From: SIG607 sp045533195
GTDB taxonomy: Bacteria > Bacillota > Clostridia > Oscillospirales > Acutalibacteraceae
NCBI GenBank assembly: GCA_045533195.1
Contig: JAZSHI010000007.1
Location: forward strand, 1-64,000
Reading direction: 5' to 3'
DNA length: 64,000 bases
Shown: positions 42,534 to 51,700 of the stretch, piece after piece
How the letters are laid out: every line of letters starts with the position of its first letter
How positions within the stretch are numbered: the first letter of the stretch is position 1
Notes under the pieces: generated by a model
What the model was told of the DNA's origin: nothing
Database searches by the model: none
Seen by the model: the letters and a program-made list of their open reading frames with translations, nothing else
Program-made: the position numbers and the translations under genes

Positions 42534-44513
42534 TTAGCCGAATATGTGTCTATAGTAATCCACTGCAGGAGCGTTTGTGCTAAAGTTGATTTTGTTTCTT
42601 ACCACCTTTTTCATATTATCAACATAATCTTCGGGAATTTCCACCGTATCATTAACGGGAACAAATTTACCCTTTGAAGAATAGTAGGTGCCTAAATCCG
42701 TTTTCCAGTCATAGTTAGTATTATATACCAGCGGTGCTGCATCCGAGAAAACATCTCTGCCGGGCATTAAACGTGAATCAAATTCGGTACCGAAAAGATT
42801 AGAAAGGGTTGGTAGAATATCAAGACTGAAGGTAGGAGTATCAACTACGATAGGCTCCATCTTTTCAAGACAGCCGCTCCAGATTATAAGGCGGTTATGG
42901 TCTCTCTGGAAATAGTCATTAACGTTATATCCGTAAAGCTCGGAAAGATACGGCATATTACCAAGCGTTCCCGCTTCGTCAAGACCGTATGGGAAATGGT
43001 CGGTAGAAATAACTATAACAGTATTATCAGCAATTCCCTTTGCCTCAAGTTCGCCAACCATATAAGTTAGAGCATTTTCAAGTTCAAGGTTAGCGGCAAG
43101 ATATCCCTTAACCGTATCGGAATAGTTAAGGTCCTTAACCTTGTCCCAGTTTTTATTGGTCATTGAGTTACCGCTTCTTGAATATCCGCTGTGACCGCTT
43201 ACCGACATATAATAAACGTTAAAGGGCTGTTTATCTATATATGTGGGAAGTGTTCCCTGAAACATTTCAAGGTCGCTTTGGGGCCATGCATTTTTAACAT
43301 ATTCCTCCATACCGTTGCCCTGTCCCATAAAGCCGTCAGAATATCCAAGCTTAACATGGGTTTTATTACGGTCATAGTAGGTATATGAGTTATTGTGGAA
43401 GGCTTTTCCGTAATAGCCAAGTCTATCAAGCTGACTTCCCATAGTATAATAATTAAGGGTTTTGGCGGTATTTTTAAAGGAACGTCCTCCTGCCATAGGA
43501 AGCATACCGAATACGTTCTGATACTCACCGCCCGTTGTACCGGCACTGGAAGGCTGATAATAATCGGTAAACTGAATACCCTTGTTAGCAAGTCTATATA
43601 GTGTCGGGGTAAGATTTGGATCAATTACTTCTGCCGTAAAGGCTTCTGCCGAAATAAGCACAAGATTTTTTCCCTTAAAAAGACCTGTATATTCATTTTT
43701 GCTTGAAGCCTTTAAGGTGCTCACATAGGCATTAAGACTTTTAATCTTAGAAGAAGCGCCTTCATCAAGGGCGGCAAAATCAAGGTCAAGCTCATTCTTG
43801 CCGTATTCTATGGGAGTGTCCTCAGGGGGAGGCTCATTGCTGTTTGAATCGGTATTTTCAAAACCGCTTTCTCTTCCAAAAAGCAAATATTTAACGTCAA
43901 GACGCAGTCCGGTAGCAAGACCGAATTCTCCTACTGCCGACTGGAAATTGTATTGTGTTTTATAAATCGGGCCGTAAATACTGCTTGTTGTAACTAAAAG
44001 AGAAGCCAATACAAAGCTAAGCACCGTAAGACTTAAGGAAACAATACGAACCGAAGCTTTTGATTTATATGCAGGAATAAACCTGTCAGCAAATAATATA
44101 TACAAAACAGTAGGCGCCAAAAACAATAATACAGCCCACAAATTTCTTAAAATAAGCTGAAAAATTTCGGTTGTATAGGTTGTAGCCGCATCACCTGCCG
44201 CACCCGTAACGGTATTTATATCATAAAAAACCTTAAAGAATTTATAAACAAGAAATTCCACAATATAGATAATACCCGTAATACCGATAATGAAAGCCGA
44301 AATAATCTTATTTATCTTGCGATTCTTAAAAAGTGAAGAAGCAAGATAACCGATAATGGCATAGGCGAAGGTAAAAAGAAGCAAATAGAGTGCGCTCCAT
44401 TTGAATACGCCCCCTACCGTTCCTATACGAAACAACAGTTCATAGTAGGTCATCACTATCGGAAAAAGCAACATAAAAAACAAATGACCGAATTTTTTTA
44501 CTTTTCTACTCAT
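42534..44513 (-). CDS. ltaS: LTA synthase-family sulfatase-fold membrane protein
   Basis: 659 residues. Five N-terminal membrane helices (to ~190), then an extracellular alkaline-phosphatase-type domain: VLISAEAF (metal Glu), the nucleophile Thr in SSAGTTGGEYQNVFGMLP, and VISTDHFPYG (metal Asp-His). LtaS-type enzymes polymerise glycerol phosphate from phosphatidylglycerol into lipoteichoic acid; relatives transfer phosphoethanolamine to glycans. The Thr nucleophile fits LtaS or a phosphoglycerol transferase. Monocistronic. Confidence 0.87.
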   Translation of the reverse strand: MSRKVKKFGHLFFMLLFPIVMTYYELLFRIGTVGGVFKWSALYLLLFTFAYAIIGYLASSLFKNRKINKIISAFIIGITGIIYIVEFLVYKFFKVFYDINTVTGAAGDAATTYTTEIFQLILRNLWAVLLFLAPTVLYILFADRFIPAYKSKASVRIVSLSLTVLSFVLASLLVTTSSIYGPIYKTQYNFQSAVGEFGLATGLRLDVKYLLFGRESGFENTDSNSNEPPPEDTPIEYGKNELDLDFAALDEGASSKIKSLNAYVSTLKASSKNEYTGLFKGKNLVLISAEAFTAEVIDPNLTPTLYRLANKGIQFTDYYQPSSAGTTGGEYQNVFGMLPMAGGRSFKNTAKTLNYYTMGSQLDRLGYYGKAFHNNSYTYYDRNKTHVKLGYSDGFMGQGNGMEEYVKNAWPQSDLEMFQGTLPTYIDKQPFNVYYMSVSGHSGYSRSGNSMTNKNWDKVKDLNYSDTVKGYLAANLELENALTYMVGELEAKGIADNTVIVISTDHFPYGLDEAGTLGNMPYLSELYGYNVNDYFQRDHNRLIIWSGCLEKMEPIVVDTPTFSLDILPTLSNLFGTEFDSRLMPGRDVFSDAAPLVYNTNYDWKTDLGTYYSSKGKFVPVNDTVEIPEDYVDNMKKVVRNKINFSTNAPAVDYYRHIFG

Positions 44514-44552
44514 TTATTACATCCCATTCATTAAACAAATTTCATAAACTTC

Positions 44553-44581
44553 AGTATAATATTTTTTTATTTAAAAATCAA
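44553..44581 (-). promoter_or_regulatory. Promoter of the LtaS-like gene
   Basis: Minus strand TTGATT (44576-44581), 17 bases, TATACT (44553-44558). Confidence 0.7.
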
Positions 44582-44607
44582 GCATTCATCCATAAATTTA
44601 CAATTTA

Positions 44608-45753
44608 TTAAATAAGATTTACCGCTATGGCGCATAAACGCTTTACTGCAAGAGCCAAAGAAGAAATTTCGGCATATTCATTCTTTGAATGTATCTTTGA
44701 GCCGTAAACACCTAATCCGTCAACAGTAGGAATACCGTAGTAGGTCATATCGGAAGCGTCACTTCCGCCTCCGCTAAAGGTTTTTCCCAGTCTTTTTAGT
44801 CCGTTTTGTTCAAAAATATCCTCTATTTTTTCATAAAGCTCAAGGTTTTTCTCGGTTTCCTCCATATAAACCCTTTCGCTTTTTAGAGTGTATGTTGTTT
44901 TAGTGCCCTTTACGGTATTGCTCTCACAAGCCTTCTTTACCGCATCTTTTATAGTTTTATATTCCGCCATATTCGAAAATCTGAAATCAAATTCCATAGT
45001 ACAGTCATCGGGTACGGTATTGGCGGCAGTTCCGCCCTTTACCGTTCCGCAATTTGCAGTAATTCCGTAATTATCCTTGAATTTTTCAAGTTCTAATATA
45101 ATATTTGCCGCCTCTCTTACGGCACTTGCCCCGTCAGCGCAGGAGGAAGCGTGAACCGATATTCCCTCAACCTTTATCTCATAACGGAGTATTCCCTTTC
45201 TTTTAAGCACCATTCCCGCATCTCTTAGCCCTTCAAGATTTATAAAAGCAATAGCATCCTTCGCCTTTTCTGCCATAAATTTAACAGTTTCCTTATTACT
45301 GCCCTTGCTGCTTGTTTCTTCATCGGTCTGGATAATAAGCTTTACAGGGCGGTCTTTAAAGCCGTTGAGCTTTAATATATGCATAGCAAAAAGACCTGCC
45401 ACCGCTCCGCCCTTGCAGTCGGTAACACCGGGGCCGCAGATAATCGAGTCCTTAATCTTTACAGGCGGATAACCGAAGGCACCTATTGGATGTACGGTAT
45501 CAATATGGGCAGAAAAGCAAACAGACTTTTGGTTAACTTCCTCGTTCATAGTAATGCATATGGCATCCCCCGACACCCTTTGTATGCATTTTTCGATACT
45601 AAAGCCTAATTTTTCAGCCCTTTCTATTATAAGAGAGCCTACCCTGTCTATTCCCTCTTTATAATCCGTAGGACTTTCGATATTACATATATCTTCCCAA
45701 AATTTCACATAATTTTCTTCTAAAGAAGGTATGCTTTCAAAAATCTTTTCCAC
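44608..45753 (-). CDS. M20 family metallopeptidase/deacylase
   Basis: 381 residues from a GTG at 45753 with GGTGAT upstream; a TTG four codons earlier overlaps that site. Zinc-ligand regions: SAHIDTVHP, GPGVTDCKGG, TDEETSSKGS, and FSGGGSDASDM near the end; a lid/dimerisation domain lies between (~185-295). M20 enzymes cleave dipeptides or N-acyl amino acids (CPG2/ArgE/DapE relatives). Substrate not assignable. Borders the mobile-element relic on its 5' side, and no clear promoter was found there. Confidence 0.83.
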   Translation of the reverse strand: MEKIFESIPSLEENYVKFWEDICNIESPTDYKEGIDRVGSLIIERAEKLGFSIEKCIQRVSGDAICITMNEEVNQKSVCFSAHIDTVHPIGAFGYPPVKIKDSIICGPGVTDCKGGAVAGLFAMHILKLNGFKDRPVKLIIQTDEETSSKGSNKETVKFMAEKAKDAIAFINLEGLRDAGMVLKRKGILRYEIKVEGISVHASSCADGASAVREAANIILELEKFKDNYGITANCGTVKGGTAANTVPDDCTMEFDFRFSNMAEYKTIKDAVKKACESNTVKGTKTTYTLKSERVYMEETEKNLELYEKIEDIFEQNGLKRLGKTFSGGGSDASDMTYYGIPTVDGLGVYGSKIHSKNEYAEISSLALAVKRLCAIAVNLI

Positions 45754-45783
45754 TTTAATCACCAAAAAAATTATATATTAAAA

Positions 45784-45942
45784 CCATTGTTTTTTCAACC
45801 ACAAGATTTTAACTATCCTTACGGCAAAAAGGACAGCACCGAAATCGGTCTTATAATTCAACAAATGGAAGGCTGGGAGAGAAGTAAAGGAACACTTTAC
45901 TTTGAAAATTATGGAGCCCATAGAGGATGGACTAAAAAGTAA
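45784..45942 (+). pseudogene. C-terminal remnant of a Rep/VapE-type replication protein
   Basis: An open frame without a start codon encodes about 52 residues containing DFNYPYGKKDSTEIGLI and GWERSKGTLYFENYGAHRG, ending at TAA 45942. The order K(D/E)..EI..I...(M/L).GW.R.......YG..RGW resembles, from memory, the tail of VapE/primase-helicase proteins of prophages and phage satellites. The rest of the gene is absent; the neighbouring upstream sequence is the M20 gene on the other strand. Identity needs a search. Confidence 0.45.
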
Positions 45943-45944
45943 GA

Positions 45945-46131
45945 TTGTCTATACGTTGTCTATATGGTTGTCTATATGGTTGTCTATATTAAAACCCGCG
46001 TAAACAAAGGCTTTGAAGACATATATAGACAAAAAAACAACAAATCTATAAAAGATTTAAAATCAATAAAAATATTTTATTTTTTTATTATTTATAAAAA
46101 AAGTTTAAAAACATTGTTTACGTTGTTTACA
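45945..46131. repeat. Iteron-like repeats around an AT-rich stretch (relic origin?)
   Basis: TTGTCTATA occurs directly at 45945, 45956, 45968 and 45980 (11-12 bp apart) and inverted at 46021-46032. A second word, TTGTTTAC, occurs at 46114 and 46123 and inverted at 46000-46007. The interval 46008-46112 is almost pure A/T. Iterons plus an AT-rich segment directly after a rep gene is the layout of satellite and plasmid replication origins. Confidence 0.55.
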
Positions 46132-46140
46132 TAAACGCCC

Positions 46141-46302
46141 GCCTTGTAAAGGAGGGGGGACCGACGTATGTCGGTGGGAGGATTGTGCGAAACAAAACAA
46201 TCCCTCAGTCACTTCGTGACAGCTCCTAACCGGAGCCCGTACCCTCTGTCACTTGCGTGACATCTCCCTACACTGTAGGGAGTCACCCTTTACAAAGGAG
46301 CC
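46141..46302. repeat. Palindromic intergenic element, copy C
   Basis: Starts GCCTTGTAAAGGAGGGGGGA and ends with the near-complement CTTTACAAAGGAGCC. The internal block GGACCG-hairpin-CGGTGGGAGGATT and paired CACTTCGTGAC/CACTTGCGTGAC hairpins relate it to copies A and B. The following 46303-46369 is GC-richer spacer without a recognisable gene. Confidence 0.6.
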
Positions 46303-46369
46303 TTACTTCTGCCCTCCTTGTGCGTAATGCGGGTGGCTGAGCGTATGCGAAGTCGGGAGGACTTTAAGC

Positions 46370-46400
46370 AAAAGAGCCTTGGGTAACCCAAAGCTCTTTT
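46370..46400 (-). terminator. Terminator of the glycosidase-like gene
   Basis: AAAGAGC...TTTGGGT/AACCCAA...GCTCTTT hairpin eight bases after the stop codon at 46408. Confidence 0.75.
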
Positions 46401-46407
46401 TGTTTAA

Positions 46408-48462
46408 TTATTCAACTGTCAAGAAGTAATGAGCAAATCTCTTAAAGGGTAAAGTGATTTTTCCGCCGTCGGCAGAAATTTCTTTTTGACATTTTTCACA
46501 AATTATCTTTTTACCTTCAAATCCGCTTATACTAACTTCGCCTTGGTCGTATCCATCGGCATTTGCCACAAAGAGAAGCCACTTATCATTCTTCTTAAAG
46601 CCGCTTATTTTAATATTTTCGTTATCGCTTACAAAGTAAGGATTATTGTGATAAGGCACAAAGTTTGCGCCGTCCAGATCGAATTTATCGATTATCTTCC
46701 ATATTCCCGACATAAATTCAAGGGGATATCCTATATCATTGGGACGAGGCAGTATGCCGTGAAGCATAGCAAAAGTAAGCGCATCCTCAAAATTCCAGAT
46801 AGGTCTGTTTTCGTAAACGATAAACTCGGTGGGAATACCGAAGTTTCTACCCGAATGGGAAGCGCGTAAATATCCGTCGGGCATTTCGTTAATTCCTTCT
46901 TTAACAAGGTTGTACTGAATGTATTCGCCCATCCAAAGTGAATGAGAGAAGCTGAGTACACCGCAGTTTACACAGTCGGAAATATGGCAGTTAATAATCT
47001 TACCTCTTGAATTGAAGGTTTCATAAAGACGCTTGAACATCTCTCTTATGGGGAACATTCTGTAGGTAGGATGAAGTACGCCCTCTCTGTCAATATATCC
47101 GCAACCGTGAGCACGGTTCTGACAAGCTCTTGTCATAGCTGTGCCGTCAAGATAAACACCGTCAAAGTTATATTTATCAACCAACGCTTCAAGTCCGTCG
47201 GCAAATCTATCGGCAATACTGCTGCAATAGCAAACGGGAATTTCTCTTTGTGCGGGGAAGCGGTACCATTGAACGCTTCTGCATTCCTCACCCTCTCTGA
47301 GTTGAGCAAATTCTTCTGCATTGTCAGCAAAAATTTCGGACATAGTGGAAACCTCGTATCCAAAATAGGGAACAACCTTTATACCGCGTTTGTGACATTC
47401 CTCTATAATGGTAGTAAGCTGACGTTCGGTACGTTTGGTAAGCTTCCAATAGTTTTGAATGTTATTCCACTTTTCGTGAAGTATAAGGGTGGTAACGCCG
47501 AGACGCTTAATTCTGTCATAACCGCTTTCGGTATCGCCCTCTACTACGGGATTTGCAAGGAAATCAATATAATCTCCCTGAATCTTTTTAAAGCAGTCAA
47601 TATGTAAAAGCTTTTCTTTATATGGATTTTCGGGGAAAGCCTTTACGGGAGAAGCCTGAAAAGCTACTTTAAAGCAAATGGCGGGGTATTTATACTGACC
47701 GAACCTTGCATCAACCTCCTGCCAAGCGTAAGGCTGACTGTCAAGAAGTCTCATTCTGACTACGGTATGATCTCCCCCGTCAACAAACTGATAGGATTTT
47801 TCCTTTTCTACGGGTTGCCAGAGTTCATCCGATTCACAGTAGGTAAAAAGACCTTTATCATCATTACCGACGTAAAGAATAGAAGCAAAATCAAGGTCGG
47901 CATTCTTATTATTAAGGTAAGCGCTGCTTGAATATTTATCCATATCACCGGTATTTCCCTCGTCATCGGGATGAACCTTGTTGGGAGAAATATGATAAAG
48001 CTTTGCAATATCGTCCTTAACGGGAATTTCAATATGGAAGAAGTCAAGAAGAGTAGGAGTACTTTCCTTTGATTCAAGACCGAAAAGCTGAGGTACGGTA
48101 TATCCCTTGGGCATAAGCTTTACGTCTGCAGTAGCAAGACCGTCAAATTCCACCTTCATTGAAACGTTAACTATAAAAGCGTCACTCTGAGCGGTGGTAT
48201 AAACGTAAGCATATTGGTCGGTAGTTTCCCCTACAATACAGTCAATATCACGCCATATTATATCGTGTCCGTTCTCCCCTGCTTTAATTCTTATAGGAGA
48301 GCTTAATAATTCTTCACCCTGAGAAACAATAGAAGAAAAAAGCAGATTGTTTTCCACCTTATAGGTTCTTCCCCAAAGAGAGATTTCGCAACCCTTTTCG
48401 GTTTCCACAGTTTCGACGTTAGTCCAAGGAGCAGGAACCTTATTATTAAAAACGTCTTTCAT
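46408..48462 (-). CDS. Glycoside hydrolase-like TIM-barrel protein (GH123/DUF6067-like)
   Basis: 684 residues from ATG 48462 (GGAGGAATATGAA upstream). N-terminal beta domain (~1-285), then a TIM-barrel region: DFLANPVVEGDTESGYDRIKRLG, LILHEKWNN, CHKRGIKVVPYFGY, and YNFDGVYLDGT near 440, whose Asp/Asp could be catalytic. A C-terminal beta domain begins ~600. The layout resembles GH123/DUF6067 and GH-A clan relatives, but the family is not certain. No signal peptide, so cytoplasmic action on an imported oligosaccharide is likely. No transport genes beside it. Confidence 0.65.
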   Translation of the reverse strand: MKDVFNNKVPAPWTNVETVETEKGCEISLWGRTYKVENNLLFSSIVSQGEELLSSPIRIKAGENGHDIIWRDIDCIVGETTDQYAYVYTTAQSDAFIVNVSMKVEFDGLATADVKLMPKGYTVPQLFGLESKESTPTLLDFFHIEIPVKDDIAKLYHISPNKVHPDDEGNTGDMDKYSSSAYLNNKNADLDFASILYVGNDDKGLFTYCESDELWQPVEKEKSYQFVDGGDHTVVRMRLLDSQPYAWQEVDARFGQYKYPAICFKVAFQASPVKAFPENPYKEKLLHIDCFKKIQGDYIDFLANPVVEGDTESGYDRIKRLGVTTLILHEKWNNIQNYWKLTKRTERQLTTIIEECHKRGIKVVPYFGYEVSTMSEIFADNAEEFAQLREGEECRSVQWYRFPAQREIPVCYCSSIADRFADGLEALVDKYNFDGVYLDGTAMTRACQNRAHGCGYIDREGVLHPTYRMFPIREMFKRLYETFNSRGKIINCHISDCVNCGVLSFSHSLWMGEYIQYNLVKEGINEMPDGYLRASHSGRNFGIPTEFIVYENRPIWNFEDALTFAMLHGILPRPNDIGYPLEFMSGIWKIIDKFDLDGANFVPYHNNPYFVSDNENIKISGFKKNDKWLLFVANADGYDQGEVSISGFEGKKIICEKCQKEISADGGKITLPFKRFAHYFLTVE

Positions 48463-48582
48463 TTCATATTCCTCCATTACACAGTATATATTCATAGTAT
48501 ATTAAAAAATGGATTTTGTAAAGTGAAATTGATTTTTCAAATCGGAAAATATTTTTCACAGGGCGATTGTGCGAAGCACAAA

Positions 48583-48718
48583 GGGATTAGGGATTAGGGA
48601 CGAGGGAAAAGTTTTCTATCCCCTATCCCCTATTCCCTATTCCCTTTTCCCTTTTCCCTCTGTGCGCAGCACAGCCCTTTTTCCTAAAAAAACAGGCTAT
48701 TTCGAGCCTGTTTTTTTA
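48583..48718. repeat. Direct repeat copy 1: GGGATTA array, C-rich tract and terminator
   Basis: Four GGG runs exactly seven bases apart (48583, 48590, 48597, 48604), then a C-rich tract of CCCCTAT/TCCCTAT units, a TGTGC-GCA-GCACA hairpin, and the AACAGGCT..AGCCTGTT terminator. A near-copy lies at 53408-53528 on the other side of the giant gene. The stop codon of that gene (48697-48699) is inside the terminator stem. Confidence 0.8.
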
Positions 48719-51700
48719 AGTCCTGCTAGTTCTAATTTAAGTGAAGCAAGGTCGGTGGTATCAACTGCTCCATCACCGTTCAAATCTCCTGTAAGTAGTC
48801 CTGTTTCACCAAGAACACTAAGCCCAGCAAGGTAAAGTTTCATTGTCGCAAGGTCGGCGGTATCGACCACTCCGTCACCATCAAGGTCACCTAGGATATA
48901 ATATACGTCATAAACCGCCGTATAAATAACATCACCTGCACAGTTTACAACCTTCTTATCCCAACCGACAAAGATATACTTCCGTCCATTTTCTGCAGGT
49001 TTACCCTGAACATTAGGAACTGTTACTTCGTCACCGTAGTGATAGGTTTCAGATGAAAGAACAGTACCGTCCCAATCCTTAAATACTACTGTGTAATCAA
49101 TATAGGTGCAAGTATATGTAACAGTATAAACGGCATCTCCAACACAAATTCCGGTATAGTCGTTATCCCATTTAGCACTGTAATTATATACTTTATCCGA
49201 AGGTTTTGTCGGTAGCTTTGGTGCTTCTATTTTGTCACCGTAATAGTATGTTTCAGATGATAGAATTGTTCCATCTATATCTTTAAAAACTACTGTATGA
49301 ACCGTAGTCCATCGTGCATACAATGTTTTATTGGCGGTAAAATCCCAGATTCCATCAGAAATTTTGGTGTCAGTTTCATCAAACCAACCAAGGAAAATAT
49401 TTCCTTTACAAACCGCATCAGGCAAAGTAAATGTCTCGCCATAAACAATTGTGTGTGTTTGACTATTATAAGATGTTCCTATAATAGAACAATCTCCCAC
49501 CCAATCAATAGAAATATCTGCATCGCCAACGGTTGAAACGGTATTTCCTTTTATTTCTACATAGTATAACTTTCCGCTTTCAACACGATAACTATATGTA
49601 AAGTTTAAATCGTTTTCGCTAATATCATCGGAAGAAACTAACAATGCCATATTAGAATCGTAAAGAGTTCCGTACAAATCCAAGCCATTTGCTTTTGACG
49701 TTACACTTATTTCTCCATCAGCTAATGGAACAAACGCGTATATCTGACCTACTTTTCCCTGAACCTTTACTCTAAACTCGTTTATACTTTCGATATTTAG
49801 TGTGTTTTCATTGCAAGATATCCATTTAGCATAAAGAATAATATCTTTGTCGATTGTTTTCGAGAATTTAAATACGGAAGTTAAATTTTCATCTATATAC
49901 CAACCCGCAAATATATATCCTTCTCTATCATCGGGACGGTATGCAGTAATCACATCACCCCCGCTTAAATATTCCTCTTTTATCACTTTTCCATCATTTA
50001 TAAAAGTGATTTTCGGTGCCAAAACGCCACCGTTACCATCTAAAGTAAGCTTATATACATTAACGGTATATTTTGCATATAGTTTAATATCTCCCGTTTG
50101 GTTAGATATCTGTGTTACACGCGTTGTAAAATTAGCATCAGAATACCAACCATTAAACATATAACCCTTTTTTTGAGGGTTCGCTAATAGAAAACTATCT
50201 TCGACTGTGTACGATGAAGGATTTGTATCGCTGTTTGTTCCGCCATTAAGCACGTAAGAAATCCCATAACTTATCGGTTTCCATTTAGCATATAAAGTCT
50301 CGTCTTCTAAATATTGCCAATTTTCAGTTATGGGCACACCATTTTCATCACACCAATTCACAAATTCGTATCCGTTTTTGCTAACTGTCGGTGTTTTAAT
50401 TACGGCATCGTACGTTTGACCAATTGTTTTTTCTCCGGAATACGAAACATTTATTGAATCTCTTATCTCACCGGTACTAAGAGAAATACCACCCACCGGC
50501 GCATTGAATATATCGCCATAATAACCCGCATATCTAGAATCGTTAGTATGTCCATATACAGTTATTCTCAATAATGTACCGGGTGCCACCTCCAAAGTTC
50601 CGCTATAATTTTTGCGATTGTTATAACTATCGTCCCACGAATCATAACAATCTTCCATTCCATCTGCATTTACTAAAGTTTTTCCGGTTGTAATATTATT
50701 AATAGAAAATCCACCATATGAATAAGAAGAATATTGATTGTAAAAAGAATATCCGGAGTAGGTTACATTTTTATATTCACCGCTTACATAAACATAATAG
50801 CTTGAGTAAAGGTAACCGCTGGATGTATTTGTAGGTGATGTAGAATAATCTCCCAGATTATTATTAAAATACGCACCGCTATTACTGATATAAGAGCTGC
50901 CGCTTCCAAGTATAATTTGATTGTAATTCGAATAATCAGCAATTTTCCAAATAGCCGTTAATTCAATATCTTTATTTGTCGAAATTTTATCACCAACTAA
51001 ACTTCCGTTATATTTCCATCCTGCAAAAACATAACCATTTCTTTTAGGCATTCTCCACTCTTGATATGGATTAAATTCACTACCGTTTATCACCTCAAAT
51101 TTCTTGGTTGTGTCTATTGCATCATTTAGCGTGACAGTTATACGATCTGAAGTTGTTCCTCCTTGGAAATCAAATAATGCTTCATATTGTTTTGGAGTAT
51201 ATTCAGCATACAGGTTAAGCTCTCCTGCGCGATTAACGATCTCGCTTATAGATTCGGTTTTATCTGCATCCAAATACCATCCTATAAAATCGTATCCGTC
51301 CTTTGTGGCCGGTTTTAGTACGATATCGTCTTCAAAAGTATATATATCAGGATTTTTAAGCGCATTTGTTCCGCCGTCTAAATGATAAATAATAGAGAAT
51401 TGTCCTTCTATTGCACGAATTTCACCGCATTCATCACAACTAACATCATATTCTCCTGAATACACGTGCTCAACTTTTCGGACAGTTCCGCACACGTTAC
51501 AATCCGTATCGCAAATATCGTTATATACGTGGTCTGATGCTATACGTTCAAATTCACATACGTTACATTTGCTATCACACGCGTTATCATAGGTATGTGT
51601 GGTTTCCCTAATATTTTCACATAGGTTACATTTATTATCGCAAGGGTTATCATAAGTATGTATAATTGCCTTAATATTCCCACATACGTTACAGGTGGTG

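Noticed and set aside
45945..45988. CRISPR-like short repeats
   Set aside because: Repeats are 9 bases with 2-3 base gaps, no unique spacers of 26-40 bases, and no cas genes nearby; iterons fit better.
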